In this document: in pieces, positions 1 to 14,049 of the stretch
Position numbering within the stretch: the first letter of the stretch is position 1
Layout: every line of letters begins with the position of its first letter
DNA from: Lineus longissimus
Lineage: Eukaryota > Nemertea > Pilidiophora > Heteronemertea > Lineidae
Reading direction: 5' to 3'
Assembly (NCBI RefSeq): GCF_910592395.1
Contig: NC_088310.1
Span: forward strand, 24,383,491-24,447,490
DNA: 64,000 bases
Made by a program: the position numbers and the translations under genes
Notes under the pieces: model-generated
Database searches by the model: none
What the model was told of the DNA's origin: nothing
What the model saw: the letters and a program-made list of their open reading frames with translations, nothing else

Positions 1-3000
1 AGACGAGTTATTATGTTTACAAATTCACAGCATAATTTGTAAATAGTCATTGTGGAGTATTTCGACAGAGCTATCACGCGTGGTCAAATATATCAGTTAA
101 AAAAGAAAATGTCGGTAAATAGGCTGTCACAGGTACAGATTTGAACATTCTATCTAATCAACATTGGAAATTATAAATGACGCTGGTATCAAGAGACTGT
201 TGACAGAAATAACCTTTGAGGGGTTGCTCTTATCCTATTTAAGAAGCAACGTGCACGCACTGTTGATACCGTGTGTATGTCATCACTCATACGAGGCAGC
301 TAGAACCCCCCTCAAAGTATTTTTATGTATTCACCACTTAAAAAGGTAGCCTGTCGATAGCAAAAATGAACTGAGGAGTTCAAGAACACATTGTTTAGGT
401 ACATTTTCAACACGATTTTACATCGAATTGTAAAAGCTTTATCGAATCTCGAAGAAGGGTGTGTTTGATTATCCACAAGACGATTCAATCGTTGGAAATT
501 ATAGCATCAACTACGCCAGAGTTGATGTCGATCTCCTCTCACGACCAAATAGCTCGCCTAAAAGCGGATGCTTATAAATTGACATTGACTAGAAGTGCGC
601 GTCCTGATAACTACAAGATATACATTAGTCTCGTTGATAGTGACACTACTTGATCTTCCTACTTCTGTTCTGTCACTTGGAACCCCATCGCCGACATCAC
701 GTGATGCTGTGCTTCCGTTTGCCGTTCCCAGAGGGGAAGTAGAGGACACTACAGGAAAAGTGATGTTGTCTTCAAGTATGTACAACTTGTCGGTTGACAG
801 TCGTGTGTACCCCCACGCAATACGCAGGAGTTCACACCAGTCCTTCTTAAGCAGGATGATGGTACACGGACATATACCGTTTATATCGCCAAAATGTTAG
901 AAATATATTATAGGCATAGCCATACAAATCAAGTAAACTCTGATTTGGCGTAACATGGAATTCTAGACGGAAAAAACATACCAGAAAGCGCATGTAAAAA
1001 CGCAGATTGATGGTCCTTCTCATCACCCTTCTATGCAAATGGTCAGCAGATCATTTCTCGAGGCATGTCCAGCTCTTTCACATAGAATACACGTGAATAT
1101 CTGCAAAGAAAACCAATCTTGGTCACAATACGAATCAACGCTGCGTGGCAGATATGCGCATGGGCAGCAGATGGATTTTTCTTTAGAAATCCCAGTTACA
1201 TCAAAGCTCAGTTATTAAATAATTTACAATTTCCTGCGCAAAAGATGTGTCCGGCGGTAGGATCTGAGAAATGGCACACCACGTGGTCAATATACATCGC
1301 CGATAAAGTCGCATAAAAAGCAACACTATGCAACATATGAGGTAGTCCTGAGGCAATCGAGATTGTCTTGGTGAACCCAAAGAAAACTTTATGAAGAACT
1401 TTGTGTTACCGGTACCGCTTTCTTCTATTGGATCTGACTTTTTGACTCATATTACTAGTATCAGGTGATGATACGAAATGTATACGTCGACATTCTGCTT
1501 TAAAGATACTCGTCTTCCCGTCTTTAGATAGTTGAATAGAACTAGAGTTAAAATTGTGCAATTGATTCTTGCCACAATAACCAAAGGCAAGCTTTGTAGA
1601 TTGCCATGAACTGTGGCCATCAACGCTTTCTAAGCAATCCACCATAACCTTGCTTTCAACACCCCAATATCTACTTCGCCGCGGCCAATGCTTGATCTTA
1701 GCGCGGACTTCTACAGAGGTCCGTGATCTTAGCTGTTAGACATTTTACCTCAGTCTGATACTTTGCCGACCACTTTAGCCAATGTTTACTTAGGCAGGTG
1801 GCCAATGTGTCTAACGTATAGCCTGGTCGTTGTCCTTCGCCTCGGCAAACATGACCACATGGTGATTTCAGGGTCAGTTTGGTTTGCGCTGAAAACATAG
1901 GATGATTAACAGCCATCGCCTACATTGCATTAAAGGTAGGTCAAGTCGACCTAGTTTATCATTGTGTAATTAAGGCCAGGCGACTAAATCTGTCTCCAGC
2001 GCGCGGTCGAAAGTTGTACAACGTGCAAACTTTAAGTATCATATCTTTGAAGCAGTGTATAAAGTCTTTGACTGATCACAATATTCACGAGTTTTTTTCG
2101 CGACACTTACTTTATACACGTTAGACGTCTGACCAAGTGTCATCCATTGGATACTTGGCTGTCATGAAACTGCGCTAAACAAAGAATAGATTCTAAACTA
2201 AGGCGTCGAATCCGATAAAAAAACAGAAAACATAATCATTGACGCCACAGCTTACAATAGTTCCTCCCGTGACAACTTTAACTCTGTCGTTCTAATAACA
2301 CCAAAAGAAGGAAATTGATTTGAAATAAGTTTATTTTCCGCAATGAAAACATTTACTCTGTGAAAGGTGAAAGGCAAAGTTCGCTATAGCTAGCCGCCCT
2401 TTTGATTGCAACAAGAAGTATCCAATTTAGAACTTTTATGCCCGATTTCACCCATCATGTCTTTGGAGTTTTATGCATGCAATGGGATCGATTCAATGCA
2501 ATTAGTCAATGAAACGAATTTGATGGATTATTCTAGAACAGTATAGTTTCAAAGAAATGTTGTCGCTTCGACTAGCCTACCACACATAATTTTGCAATGC
2601 ATTGGCTGCTACTTGTTTTCGCTTCGGCTCAAAAGAATGAATGACAGTGCCACCGTACGTGGTAGTCTATCGGGATGGCCTTGAAACATGGCGGACGGTC
2701 GTTTAAAAAATGGCGGCCGGGTGTTGAATTGCAATGTCTGAAAGTCCAAGTATAACGCAGATATTCCAAGATGATTAAAGGACTCACACCAAATCTCCAG
2801 TGTCATGTCAGTGGCTATAAAATCGTTTTTGTAGAGAATGGATTGGCGCTAATAGGCCGCTTCTATATCGGTTCAATGTCTCGGATGGCGTTTTATGGTC
2901 GGCATTCTGGAGTATGGTTTAACATAATGAAAATGGACCAATCCTATATTGACCCATCAATGGACTCCAAATAGTTTCACGTCAGAGGAGGGGATAGGTA

Positions 3001-5500
3001 GATCTGGTCGATGTATATAGAAAGCGTTGTTTTAATGGTGGGGGGGGGGGGGGTTCTTTGTAATAAACCAGATGTAGAGAAATGCTATTTGCTTGGGCAA
3101 AATGATAACGCCAAGTGTTCGCCGTTTTTGTTGAAACATGACAATCAGAACAGACATGACACGTCTGTGTTCTGTGGCCACATTCTTCTAGTTTTTACCT
3201 TGGTAATAAAGTGCGCCAAACAGTCATTTACTGGACGCCATGTGGTAAAAGATACGCATCCCGGTCTCATTAGCTCGATGCGAGGTTGTAACAAGGTAAA
3301 TAGTCGCTTCTTCCTCTCGACCAAATAGCAAGGCAGATGGGACGTAAAAAGCTATGTAAATAGCGAATACTTTAGCGCAGCCGCTGTTGAAAAAATACGA
3401 TTTTTTGTCCAGATTGCCTAAACACTACGCTAGGGAATAGGGCTCGGTAAACAGTCGATTGGCACAGCATGTTTAGGTATAGAAGCCGTTTTCTTTAATT
3501 TTGTCTTCTTAATGAAAATGGCGCGTTGAATTTATAACAGCTGACCGTTCGCGAATTATGCATTACTAGCAAATTGATCCTTCTGTATTCAAAATACAAA
3601 TGTATATCACTGTTCCAGAAAAAAGCAGGAAGTACAGTCTGCAGATGCTGCATGTGACATCCAATACACACATCGAACAAATTTAAAACTTGAAATGTGA
3701 TCATTGGTTTTATAGTTAAAGGTCAGTTAGCTCAGTTACCCAGTACATTTCAAGTAACCAGTTATACCTGATACACCAATATCCTCCTCCAAGATATATC
3801 TTGCCTAATCAATCTCATGTTCAGTCTAATTATCTTCGGTTAATTAGATTCTATATAAGGCATTATATTTTCGAAGCCAAGATACTGATGGCTATCCTAT
3901 AGCACCAATAAAAGTTAATTGCGTAAGCGGGGGAGAAACAGAGACGACACGATCATTTGAATATTGATGAGGTTGGAGGGAACCAGCTCTCAGTTAGGAG
4001 AAGCATTTTTTGCTGTGGATATTTTATTTGGACTTGTATTGAACACATACTTGGAGTAGATCTTGGAATCAATCCGAACAATCTTTTGAAAATAAGTCGT
4101 GTTGGCACTTCCAGCTGGTAGCAAATGTGCTGAACTTTGTAACATTGAAACTAGCAGAAATTTTCTGAAATCCTCGATTCTCACATTTAGGAAAGCCTAC
4201 GATGCCAGAGAGAGTCGCACTCTCTACTATCAGATGAAGATGTTAGTTTCAAAGTTTCATCACCGACCAGCAAAGGTTTTTTTTATGATACATTGATGCT
4301 TCAACGTGTCGAATAATCACATACATGTATACTAAAAACGTTGCTTAATATTTTCTTTAACGAAATGATCGAATGTGCAGACTCATTGGAAAGTTACAGC
4401 TTGATCATCTGTCCTAGCTTAAATCAACCAAAATATTCATTGTGTAATACACTAAACGATGGTGTAATAACGCTACATCTATAATAGCATTATTTTTCTC
4501 TATCAGTCTTATCAAAATGTCCAAACTGAATTATAGCTTATGTTATATTCCATAAGCGTGATAACGTAGACGTGATTTCCAGATAAAAAAACAACTCTAT
4601 CTTGCAGGTTTAGAAGGCTCCGACTTCTAATGATAATTACATGCACTTTATCGCGATAAATAGCAACTAATAAGGGCATTGTGGAAGTAAATTACACGTT
4701 CATTGCAATCTTAATAGATGGCTTCTTTAGGGAACGATTTTGCGACCATAACCACTGTCATGTTTGCTTTCATGGGTTGCTACATGGAGCGGGTGGATGT
4801 CTTGGAGTGGTACTCGCAGTAGAAAACAGTATCAGGTTTACCTTTGGTTTGCCTCTGGTAGAAGTGACGAAAAACCTGCCACAAACATCAAATATGATAA
4901 GGGATGGGCTGACCCTCACTGGTGTCCTAAATTTGATGCCGTCTCTTGTTAGGTGATATAGCAACAGTGAGGTTTGCTTTGCCTTATCAAAACCAGTGAA
5001 CAGAGGACCGTACATCCCCACGGGTATCACTGAGAAGGAGAAGCATTGCCGGCGTCCTTTCTTGACATACCTTCTCTGATACAAAATCTTTGTTTAGAAG
5101 GAGGTTCATGTGTTAAAGCAAAAGAGTGCATCAAGGCCCAGTGGAACTAAAATGCAATTTTGACTCATCAGCACGACATTTTCAAGAAGACTGGCTTCAG
5201 AGTAATTGTTTTTCACGATACCCAAACGGCAGCCTATGTAAAGTAGCCATTTTTTTCCTTACCAATACTTTTTGTCACTATCGTACACGGATGCGACATC
5301 CAGGCGACATTTCAGTCAAGACGGCATTGCCGCCGTGTCCGCAGGGATCGTCTTCGCTGCATTAAGCGGAAACATACCGACGTCTGAATGATGACATCAA
5401 CTTCTTCAGAAAAGAACTGATTACTAGAGACATGATATAAACTTAACCGGTACCCTAAATAAACTGCTGGCACACAATGGCAGCTGTCGCCCGAGGGAAT
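1..5500. other. Gene-poor DNA, no supported gene
   Basis: No open frame here shows a family motif, and frames are short and broken. A 14-base poly-G run lies at 3040-3053. Around 4740-5100 and 5260-5445 some frames read like protein in short stretches, including a hydrophobic segment near 5320-5390, but each is interrupted by stops or changes of frame. At best they are decayed coding or transposon sequence that I cannot name. Confidence 0.5.
3040..3053. repeat. Poly-G homopolymer (14 bases)
   Basis: Uninterrupted run of 14 G; length may be unreliable in sequencing. Confidence 0.9.
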
Positions 5501-5514
5501 ACTAGTAGCGTGTT

Positions 5515-5660
5515 TGATTACCAGCGCGGCGCTTGCGCGAGTAAGCGCCAGTGCGTTCTTTTTGGTACTGGCGCCTCATCTCGCGCCAGACCGAAGTGCC
5601 GCCGCACGTGACTTTTGAGAAAAGATGGCAGACGATCTTGTAAATGCCGGCTTTGCGATA
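5515..5660 (+). promoter_or_regulatory. CpG-rich block with AAGATGGC start-site motif
   Basis: This short block is much richer in C+G and CpG than its A+T-rich surroundings. It ends in AAAAGATGGCAGACG, which resembles the YY1-type AAGATGGC element often found over the first ATG of constitutive genes. An ATG here (5625-5627) opens only a 19-codon frame (MADDL...), and GTAAATG right after the fifth codon could be a splice donor. No convincing downstream exon was found, so this is a candidate promoter and first exon only. Confidence 0.3.
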
Positions 5661-5828
5661 TATACAAATGTGTTTATTGCATGATACTGCAGTTTTTTGG
5701 CAAAAAAAGAATAGCTGATGGAAGAAATTGCCGATATCAGAATGTGAAAAATTGGTCAATAAGGTTAGTGAGTATTTTTGTAGTTTACGCACACCCTGTC
5801 GTCGTATGTCCGGTCATTCTTTTTAACG

Positions 5829-6110
5829 CTACTTCACCCTAAAGTTACTCGGGCCTGGCGCGAGAGCGTTCGGGCTCAATACATACTGGGTATGCGCTTC
5901 AAGGCGCGAGATCCACTGCTTACCGAAGTGCTGAGCTAGAAATCGAACACGCTGTCGTAGGCGCTTCTTACTAGTTCCCAGGTTGGTAGCGAACCGCGTT
6001 TCAGGATAAAAATTATCGGCATCAGGCCGATTGGGTATCCTTCTTTTTACACTTTTGTTAAATTGCATTAGAATGTTAGGGACAACTTCTTTCTTGTCTT
6101 TGGCTAATAG
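5829..6110 (-). mobile_element. BEL/Pao retrotransposon relic (DUF5641-like end of pol)
   Basis: The minus-strand frame from the ATG at 6068 down to a stop at 5829 encodes 79 residues. It contains a proline/aspartate-led segment (NFYPETRFATN) followed by SKKRLRQRVRFLAQHFGKQW. This matches the family pattern at the C-terminus of BEL/Pao polyproteins, just after the integrase: a P-x-x-x-F segment, then K/R-R-x-R-x-x-L-A-x-x-F-W-x-R-W. The codons just upstream (VPNILM) fit the usual LTPNHLL position. No integrase core, protease, reverse transcriptase or LTR was recognised nearby, so this is a short 5'-truncated fragment. A basic cellular protein is a less likely alternative. Confidence 0.5.
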
Positions 6111-6119
6111 TGTTAAAAT

Positions 6120-9100
6120 AAACTTGTGAATCGTCAGCTATGGGACCCATAATAGAGCTCGTGCACTTCTCTCTGTTCTCTGCTTATGATGAGTTTTGAA
6201 TTTATTCAGTTCGTGTTCTGAAGCGATAAATCAACATCTTATGCGTTGGGAACGAAATGGTTTTGAGTGGTAAGTGCACCGCTACATCTGTTTAGCTCCC
6301 CACTTCATGCGAAGAAAAGATAGAAAAAGCTTGCAAAATAGCTATGTTTGGTTTCTAGTATAATTATGATCAAATAAACGATATTTCTATACTAACAATA
6401 ATCTTATTAAGGGGAATGAGTTTACGTGATTGCAAACGTGAGCAGCGCTGGCAATTACCCGAGTTTTTCTGTGCAGTTGTTAGATATAAAGTATATGGGT
6501 TTTCTTGGCTGATCGATGCCGGATTACCACCATGAGCGACTCGCACCAAGTGGGCATTTCTAGACTGACGTGAGGTAGCGTGAACTCTATCAGTAACAAT
6601 GGAGACAAAAATATTTACCACGATAACTCCGACTGAAAAAGAGACAAATCAACCTTCAGTAAGAAGGAAAATATAGCTTTCAACAAACCAACACTTCGCT
6701 GTAATATTCGGCCATCAACAGCAGGTAATTTCCTTTTACATGTGATGAAATATCGATGATTTATCGTCAATCAGTTACGGATTGGTTTGCCAAGATAATG
6801 GACGTGTACACTGTGACAGTTATCACCTGAGTCAAACACATTGGTTCTAGTTTATCATGTTTATTCCTTCCTGGGAAACCTGGCATATGATAGTCATTGA
6901 GCGCGCTATCTCCTCGGGCCATTATGGTACGCGACACCTTGAAGTAACCTTTACCAAGGTTGAGAAAGGGATCTCTTGATTGTAAATAGATACTGTAAAC
7001 TTTAAAAGTGGTCGATCCTTTAGCTCGGATTAAGAAAGTATCTTCGTCCTATGGCTTTGCACGTGGGTCGCACTCCCACCCCGCCACTTATAGTTAGAGA
7101 GACAGATGAGGAATAAAAATGCCAATGCTCTCGGCTGAAACTTAACAAAACGATATGGAAAGAATAGTCAGACATTTTTGTTGAAAAAAGAGTACTTCCC
7201 TCAAGTCATACATGTTTCGGTTGTTGTCATCATATTCAAGCCAAGGAAAAGTTCAGACTCTTGATGATACCTACATTTTTGGCTGAAATTAGTTTTCAAT
7301 ACTAAAAGAAATTTGCCCGATACAATGGTTGACGTTAATGCTACGTACGAGTTTCGTGCTAGCGATGGACAGACGCCATTATACTATATAAGCATGCAAT
7401 ATTTGATGAAACATATCAACAGGAACCCGATCTATATCAGGCTGAATCAGACACCACGAGTGCATACCAAATTGAGTGGAATGAAACCCATTAACAAACC
7501 ATGTTTGAAACTGCCTGGTGTATCAAAAGCAAACTAAAAGCAATTAATATTGTCAACTTAGAGCCGCTATATGTTTACTTTTGTAGCATAACCTGGAAAC
7601 GGGTTGTGCTGTCATCACGCAGCGTATCGAGTTAATGACCCGTGTTCTCGGCTCAGGACATTACATACAATATCGTAATTGTGTTTATTAGTTTGATAAT
7701 ACTTCTCACGTTTCCTGAAAATTTATTATTTTATAATCCATTAAATTAAATTAAAATGCTAAGGACCCAAGTTATACATCATCCTTCCGCTGCAATCTTT
7801 CATTCCTAGAGCCACTTTTGGACTTGCATGTATTTCCCGCATACTGATTTAAATGCTGATATGTATTCAGTGCGGTATACTGTACCGTAAGGTCACCGCT
7901 CACTTGTTGGACTGCTGGTCGTATACATGTTGTCGTATTTGTACATTCCATCGGGTTTCACGTATGGCTTATCGACTTCAAACCCACGCTAAAACGTCCA
8001 TTATTTCCAGCCTCCCACTGGCCACACTTTGGACCACGGGCCGTTCAATCCAACCTAAGTCTGCCACGTACGAATCAGATTATTGTGAAAAGTACAAACC
8101 CAACGTCACGCAATCCAATTCAAACAATATTCATCACCTTTTTGTTCTAATACAAAAAGCACCATCAGATTCTAAATCCATTTCACAGTTGGCTATTTCC
8201 TAATTGCAAACCAGTAAATCAACATGGTGCGCTAATGCGTATTTACTTTGTTAATAGTTTCAGGTGCGACATTGACAAAGTAGTAGATGTGCCAGTTCAG
8301 CCCAGTTTCGTTTTGTGCTATTAACATATTTCAAATGACACGTGACATCTGATATGACGGAGTGCAAGGTCACACCGGGTGCTCATTTTTTGGATCAAAA
8401 GGATTTTATAAGTGCCACAAGTGTTTATCCTGTGCATTTTACTTCATACATAAAAATGCTGCAGTTATGTCAATCTAGAAGTTGCCTCCACAAGGTTAAA
8501 AGTTTCAGTTCACTCTTAGTTTGTTGTCCCTAATTCTAAAACACTTTAGTAGCAGTACTTCACTTTATATCATTTAAATCATTTAATAATTTATTGATTA
8601 TGCCTAAAAAATATATCAATTAAGCAGGGTTAAGAATAGAAACTGATGCCTTGCTGTCGGTTATCAATTATTCTCCCAAGTGGCCTGAGGAAATTAAACA
8701 TATTTGTACACTATGAAAGACTCAATTCTGCACGGATCAGCTCGGGAGGCAACCCACTTGAAACTGCTGACTGCTGAAGCCGTTCAGTATCTTGACGTCT
8801 AGAACAAAACCACTTTGGTTAAGTCATTCTATTCTCCGATCGATCGATCAAACAACAATAGATTTAATCTAATATTCCAACAATAAACGTGACAGAAGGT
8901 GCTAAATCTAACTTGCCTCAGCAAAGGAATGAGTTTTCTATTAATTGTGCTACTCGGAGGTTGAGTCTGTGCATTAACTGCAGCTTTCTCACCGACTTTC
9001 AGTTCCTTTTGACTGCCGTTTGAAAATTAAATTTTTTTTATCTTGTCCCCAAAGGTTGAAGTTTTTGGGGAAAGCTTACTTTGCTAAATTATGAAAATTT

Positions 9101-12100
9101 GCCACTCAATTGTGTACCAGTAAAGTTATTGGAAAATCAGGTGATGCACACATTCATAGCTCAATTCATAAATGTTTTGTGCCCATCGTTTTGGCTCTGG
9201 AGCACGATCTACATTTTGTACTTGTTAAGATCTGAGCTTCGCAACCAAAGAGGATAAAGAACGTTAACAACGTTCCACGATGAAATACAATTGAATCATG
9301 GGTAGGGACCCATTTTTACCACGAGCTGTGCAGTGTACGTGCTATTTGAACTATGCTCCATGAGATTGAAACGAAAAGTAACCAGAACGCAATATGTCGG
9401 ATGTTTGTCTAAGTTGTTACAGATTGAAGAAGCTTTCACTTACATGTTAGTTAACACATAACCTTCAATCTCCAAGTTTATTCGAATTGGGTTGTTACTA
9501 TCATGTAACCCTCTTCAACTGATTGGATATTGATACTTGAAGGGAATTCATATCGACATATTATATTATCAGTACTAACCCTGTCAGAAAAACGAACTCA
9601 TTTGGATTAGCTATAGTTAGAAGAAAGCTCATTAATTAAGATTTCCATTATATTCTGGCATGGTAAACCCTAGCCATAGCATTTATTCATGGACAATATC
9701 GCTCATGAAACCATTGTAAAGCTTTCTAAGTAATGTAAGGTCGTTTCTGTTGAAGCTAAAATAAAATCTCCAAACACCACTTTGTTGCCACGTGCTGGTG
9801 CATTCATACTGATGATTGTACTGAGAATTTATTAAACCTTCCGACATACTGGCGGTCTTGTCCCATTCCGGCTTAATTGGCCAGGTTTCTTTAACTGCAA
9901 CATAGCAACCATGCTGCATGCGAAGAATAATAACTTAGTTGTATTAAAGTAGCCATTATGTGACGTTTACGTGCGTGGTTCCATTAGGGAAGGACAACTA
10001 ATACGACTAAAAGGCGAAGGACAGTGAAAAGTAAACCACTTTCTCATCCGCCACTACTGAACAGGTTGCACGGTAAACGGAAATGGTAATTTCATAAAAA
10101 ACAGTTATTGTAATTTGATTGCAATACCATGCCATGTTTTCATACAAGCTGTCTAGGTGGGCCGTCCTACCTTACCATTGGCTGACCAAGACATTGGACG
10201 TCCAGTTGTTCAGTTCATGGATGTAAGTCTGAAGATTACAATTTACTGTTGAAGTAACAGTTGAAGAACATATTTTGTAATTTGTGCATCGACATAGATT
10301 CATCCTGACTTTGACCGGGTTCGTTTCCGTGACTGGCTGCATTACATTATGTTGATGATCCCTCAGCTTGCGTCCTTATTCTGGCCTTGGTTCCTTTCAG
10401 GTAAGTTTAGCATGCCTTTTGAAGGCAAGACTAGTTCGCTCAAAATTTGAATTTGAGATTATTTCTCACATATTCATTGAATGCAAATTTCAAAAACCAT
10501 GCTTTGCACACACTACATAAAAAAGAAAACTGCACGTGCCCCTGTTCATCTACAATGAACAGGGGCCGGCTAACAATTGACCAGTCTAGAGAACGAATTT
10601 GACCTTTATCTGCAGTACCGTTGGTATAACGTAACATCATCTGAAAAAGACGTGACCTTGAGAAGGAGGCACTACACTTATACATGTTGCAGTTTGTTCC
10701 TTGGCCTAGGATTTGTCATTATTAACTGCATTCTTTGCCATAAATCAAAGGAAATAGCAAAGACGTTTGACTGTACTGGCATCAGCTAATTATGATAAAG
10801 TGTTCCATTATTTTCTATTCAGCTAACTGCATAGCTAAGCGATATTGCTTACTTCTATGAATCAGTTTCTGACATTTTACGTTACACAGCATCTAGTAAA
10901 AACAACTGGCCATTGGTTGTAAAACGTTTTACCCATTGATAGTGGAAGGATATTTGGACAGTTCCGCAGGTTTTATTCTTACTTCTTTGACATCTTTGAT
11001 AACTTTTTTCTTCTGCATGTGACCACTAAATATCAAGCATGATTGCTAAAAGAATCAGCTCTTGTGTCAGTACAGACAGATCCCCTGAAATTCAGGTGAA
11101 GATCGACAAATAAACAAGAAATTAGGGTTGCCACAATTAACACAAATGTAGCCATAGAGTAAAATGAGAATGTACGTAGTACGGTGGGGAGGATTTTGCT
11201 CCATCAGCAACGATTTTTGTTTTCGTGGAATCTTGCCACTGTACAGTGATTAGATTGGAGATATATAGTCTGCTCTGAAGGTAATGTCCAGGAGACAGGC
11301 TGTGGGTGATTGATGTACAGTAATATACCACTTGCCATAAGCTTGAGGCAATAAACTCAATCTAATTCACTCCCCCTTCGAGATAGACGCAGTAGTGTCT
11401 GAACAACAATGCCAGATCTTATAAATAATCTGGAGGGAGGCAATAATTGATTACTTGTATTCGAGATTAAGTTATTCTGTGATAGCCTGTGGTACGATGC
11501 TGCTAGCCATGGGGTGTATGGCAGAAGGTCGCTTGGCATTGTACCCCCGGTGGCCCAAGGCCGCTGGCGAGCATCCTCAAACAAAGTCGCGAAGAATTTA
11601 TTTGTACATAACAGGGTGTCCTTTGCAATGACCGAATTCTGCCTCTACAACTACAACTTCGTGTTTTCTTGTGAGTGGGTCAGCTAACTGCCTCTCTGTT
11701 ATTAAGTCTATATAACACTGATGCCGCCAGGAATAATTTTTCCGAATTCCTTGAAGAAACAGCACTATGTGTACAACCCTCCCCACTGCTTAAACGCCAT
11801 ATGCAGATGAACTTTTATTACAACCACATATTAGAGTGGTGGAAGAAAAATCCTGGTGGACATCTTCTTGCACTTAATGCAATTAGGTGAGCTTGCCATT
11901 GGAATATATTTTTTCAGTCGGCTCGTTTCTCGGTGAGTCGTCAGCCACCTCCAAGAAATAATGATGAGAAATGACTTGGAGGTTCAGTGACATATTTCTG
12001 AAGCAAAGCTAGTTTACTAAATCTGACTTTCATAAAATAGTAAATTGTGTTACTTTTACCAAGAATCGATAAACATGAATAACAACACAAAGACTATATC

Positions 12101-13920
12101 TTGATAATAGAATGATTTTAAGTTCTTTTAAGTCACTTGAAGAAAGAAGATCCGGCTACTTTTTCATGACTTTACAACTGACCTCATTATCGTGATGTGG
12201 GCAGCTACATTGCTGATGCGGGTAAGACTCATAGTATCTTCTTGTCAGCCACAGGATTGCAATCACTAGACAACGGCCCTCATTTTGATTGCTACATCCC
12301 TATTCTGAGTTCAATCACGCCGTATCATTTTTAATCATCCGCGTCAGTTGCCTCGAACAGCCGTGTCATTATCTTTAATTAAATCTCGATATAAAGAAAG
12401 AAGTTGACTTATCTGGCAGTTTATGCCATAAACAATGCGAGAGGAAGCCCCTTGTTGGAGTATCTGTGATTGAACAATGTGTCAAGAATATGTGAAGAGT
12501 ATTAAGACGATAAGACATGTTTAATACACCATCTTATGGATGTAGATTTCGTTCATGTATGCAGCAAGTGAGGGATTTAGAATTATTGAAGAGAATTGGG
12601 ACCACATTCGAAGTTTTGGTATGTCCTTGTGATAAATCGTAAGACATCAATTATAAAAACTTATAACTCATTTTGAGCAGTAAGGGCATCATATAAAACA
12701 AGTCACCAATGGCAATTGATCTCCTGTAAGCTTATTCGTAACAAGTGGACTTTGTGTGGTACATTTTTACTTTCGGTTACGACTATCTTTCTGCTAGGCT
12801 ATCTCTGTAAGATGAAGCGCTTTATTGAATCCGACAGCAAGTTTTTTTGTCTTTAATATGTTTTCTTTATCTCTGAAATTAGACCCAAATGTTATGAGGA
12901 AATAAACAGACAACAAAAGATTTGAAAACCCAGTGTTTGAAAGGACCTTATAATCGAGGAAAATCATGACTAGCTGGCGTCATAAAGTCACGACGAGTGA
13001 TTGAAGTATTTGACTTTGGAAATGAGACTCAACACACACCAGAGTGTACTGTCAACGCAGGGAAGAACCTCATCATTCAAAGCATCGGCAGTTAAATCAT
13101 GATGCAACCTATTGCATGGTGGAATTAACATTGGCAGCTCAATCAGTCTGACCTGACATCTCCTTCTACGCTATAGTTTGTCTGTCGGTGGTTAACACCA
13201 ACATCTTTTAATTTTGAGAGATGTTGACATTGTGTCATATCGTGAAACCTCTGCATGTTAACTATAAACAACCTTCATATGGGTATCAGGAGGAGAGCAA
13301 GCAAATACACTTTTACTTTAGATTAGGTACGAAATATTGATGTGCATCAGTCGAAAAGTTGAGGTCTGCAACATCACGATAGCGTAAATGACGAGTATAG
13401 AATGCATGTAAAATAAGCTACAAGAGCACATGATTTCGTTCCGTATAATCAGAAATTGGGGAATATTCTAGCCACCCAGATAAGTGGTAACTCTCAGAAA
13501 GTGTCGATCTACGATATTAATTCAAGATACAATTATTTCCCAACGAAATATTTATGGGTATTTCTGTATTGTTGTTGACGTTTTCCCAAGATACATCTAA
13601 ATCTTCCTGGTTGATTACATGGTTTTTTTAGTATGATATCGCATTCACCAAACAGTTGGATAAGATAAGCCCTGGGCATGACTCTTCTCATAGAGTTTCA
13701 CATGCGCCCGCTACTCCTGGGAAATCCAAACTTAGATATGTCAGCCGATGCCTTGTCTCTCCCAAGTAATTACTCTCATCATAGCGCAGCGGGTCCAACC
13801 GCTTATTTCCCAACCATGCATTATTTAGGCGATGAAGAACGCCTTTGCTTGCTCAGTCTCATCACAGTTGTCGTCTACGCAGAGGGTATTATCAGACTTT
13901 AATATCAAGTGATCTGTCTG
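6120..13920. other. Gene-poor DNA, no supported gene
   Basis: No frame with a recognisable domain was found on either strand. The longest frame is a plus-strand one of about 116 codons at 7853-8203, with no motif or compositional support. Scattered A+T-rich stretches and one hairpin (10538-10566, listed separately) are the only structures I can point to. Confidence 0.5.
10538..10566. repeat. Perfect 12-bp-arm hairpin
   Basis: The arms GCCCCTGTTCAT and ATGAACAGGGGC are exact reverse complements separated by a five-base loop (CTACA). The G+C-rich base of the stem contrasts with the A+T-rich flanks. Function unknown. Confidence 0.8.
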
Positions 13921-13932
13921 GCATATGGGCAG

Positions 13933-14040
13933 ATATGAATGAAGTCTAGCAAATGCTTTTACTTCAATTTTGTATACAAAGACCAAGAGTAAATGTGCAT
14001 GGAGATTTAGATAGAAGCATTTGCTAGTCTTTATTCATAT
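13933..14040. repeat. 26-nt inverted repeat with 56-nt loop
   Basis: Arms at 13933-13958 and 14015-14040 are reverse complements at 24 of 26 positions, sharing CTAGCAAATGCTT. Similarity continues a little outside the arms with a small indel. It has the geometry of a fold-back transposon remnant or a long hairpin transcript. No coding frame runs through it. Confidence 0.75.
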
Positions 14041-14049
14041 CACCCATGG

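Noticed and set aside
2771-2974. Frame containing MAFYGRHSG, considered as a diverged IDLSRFYGH-type peptide for the prohormone-4-like gene
   Set aside because: It lacks the IDLSR residues, a signal peptide and a phase-1 donor, and lies 27 kb upstream.
7853-8203. 116-codon plus-strand frame
   Set aside because: No motif, no splice or promoter support, composition like the surrounding spacer.
13678-13902. Frame containing SADALSLPS, reminiscent of the ADALSR motif of Ty3-type retrotransposons
   Set aside because: Only a few residues match, and no flanking RNase H or integrase signature was found.
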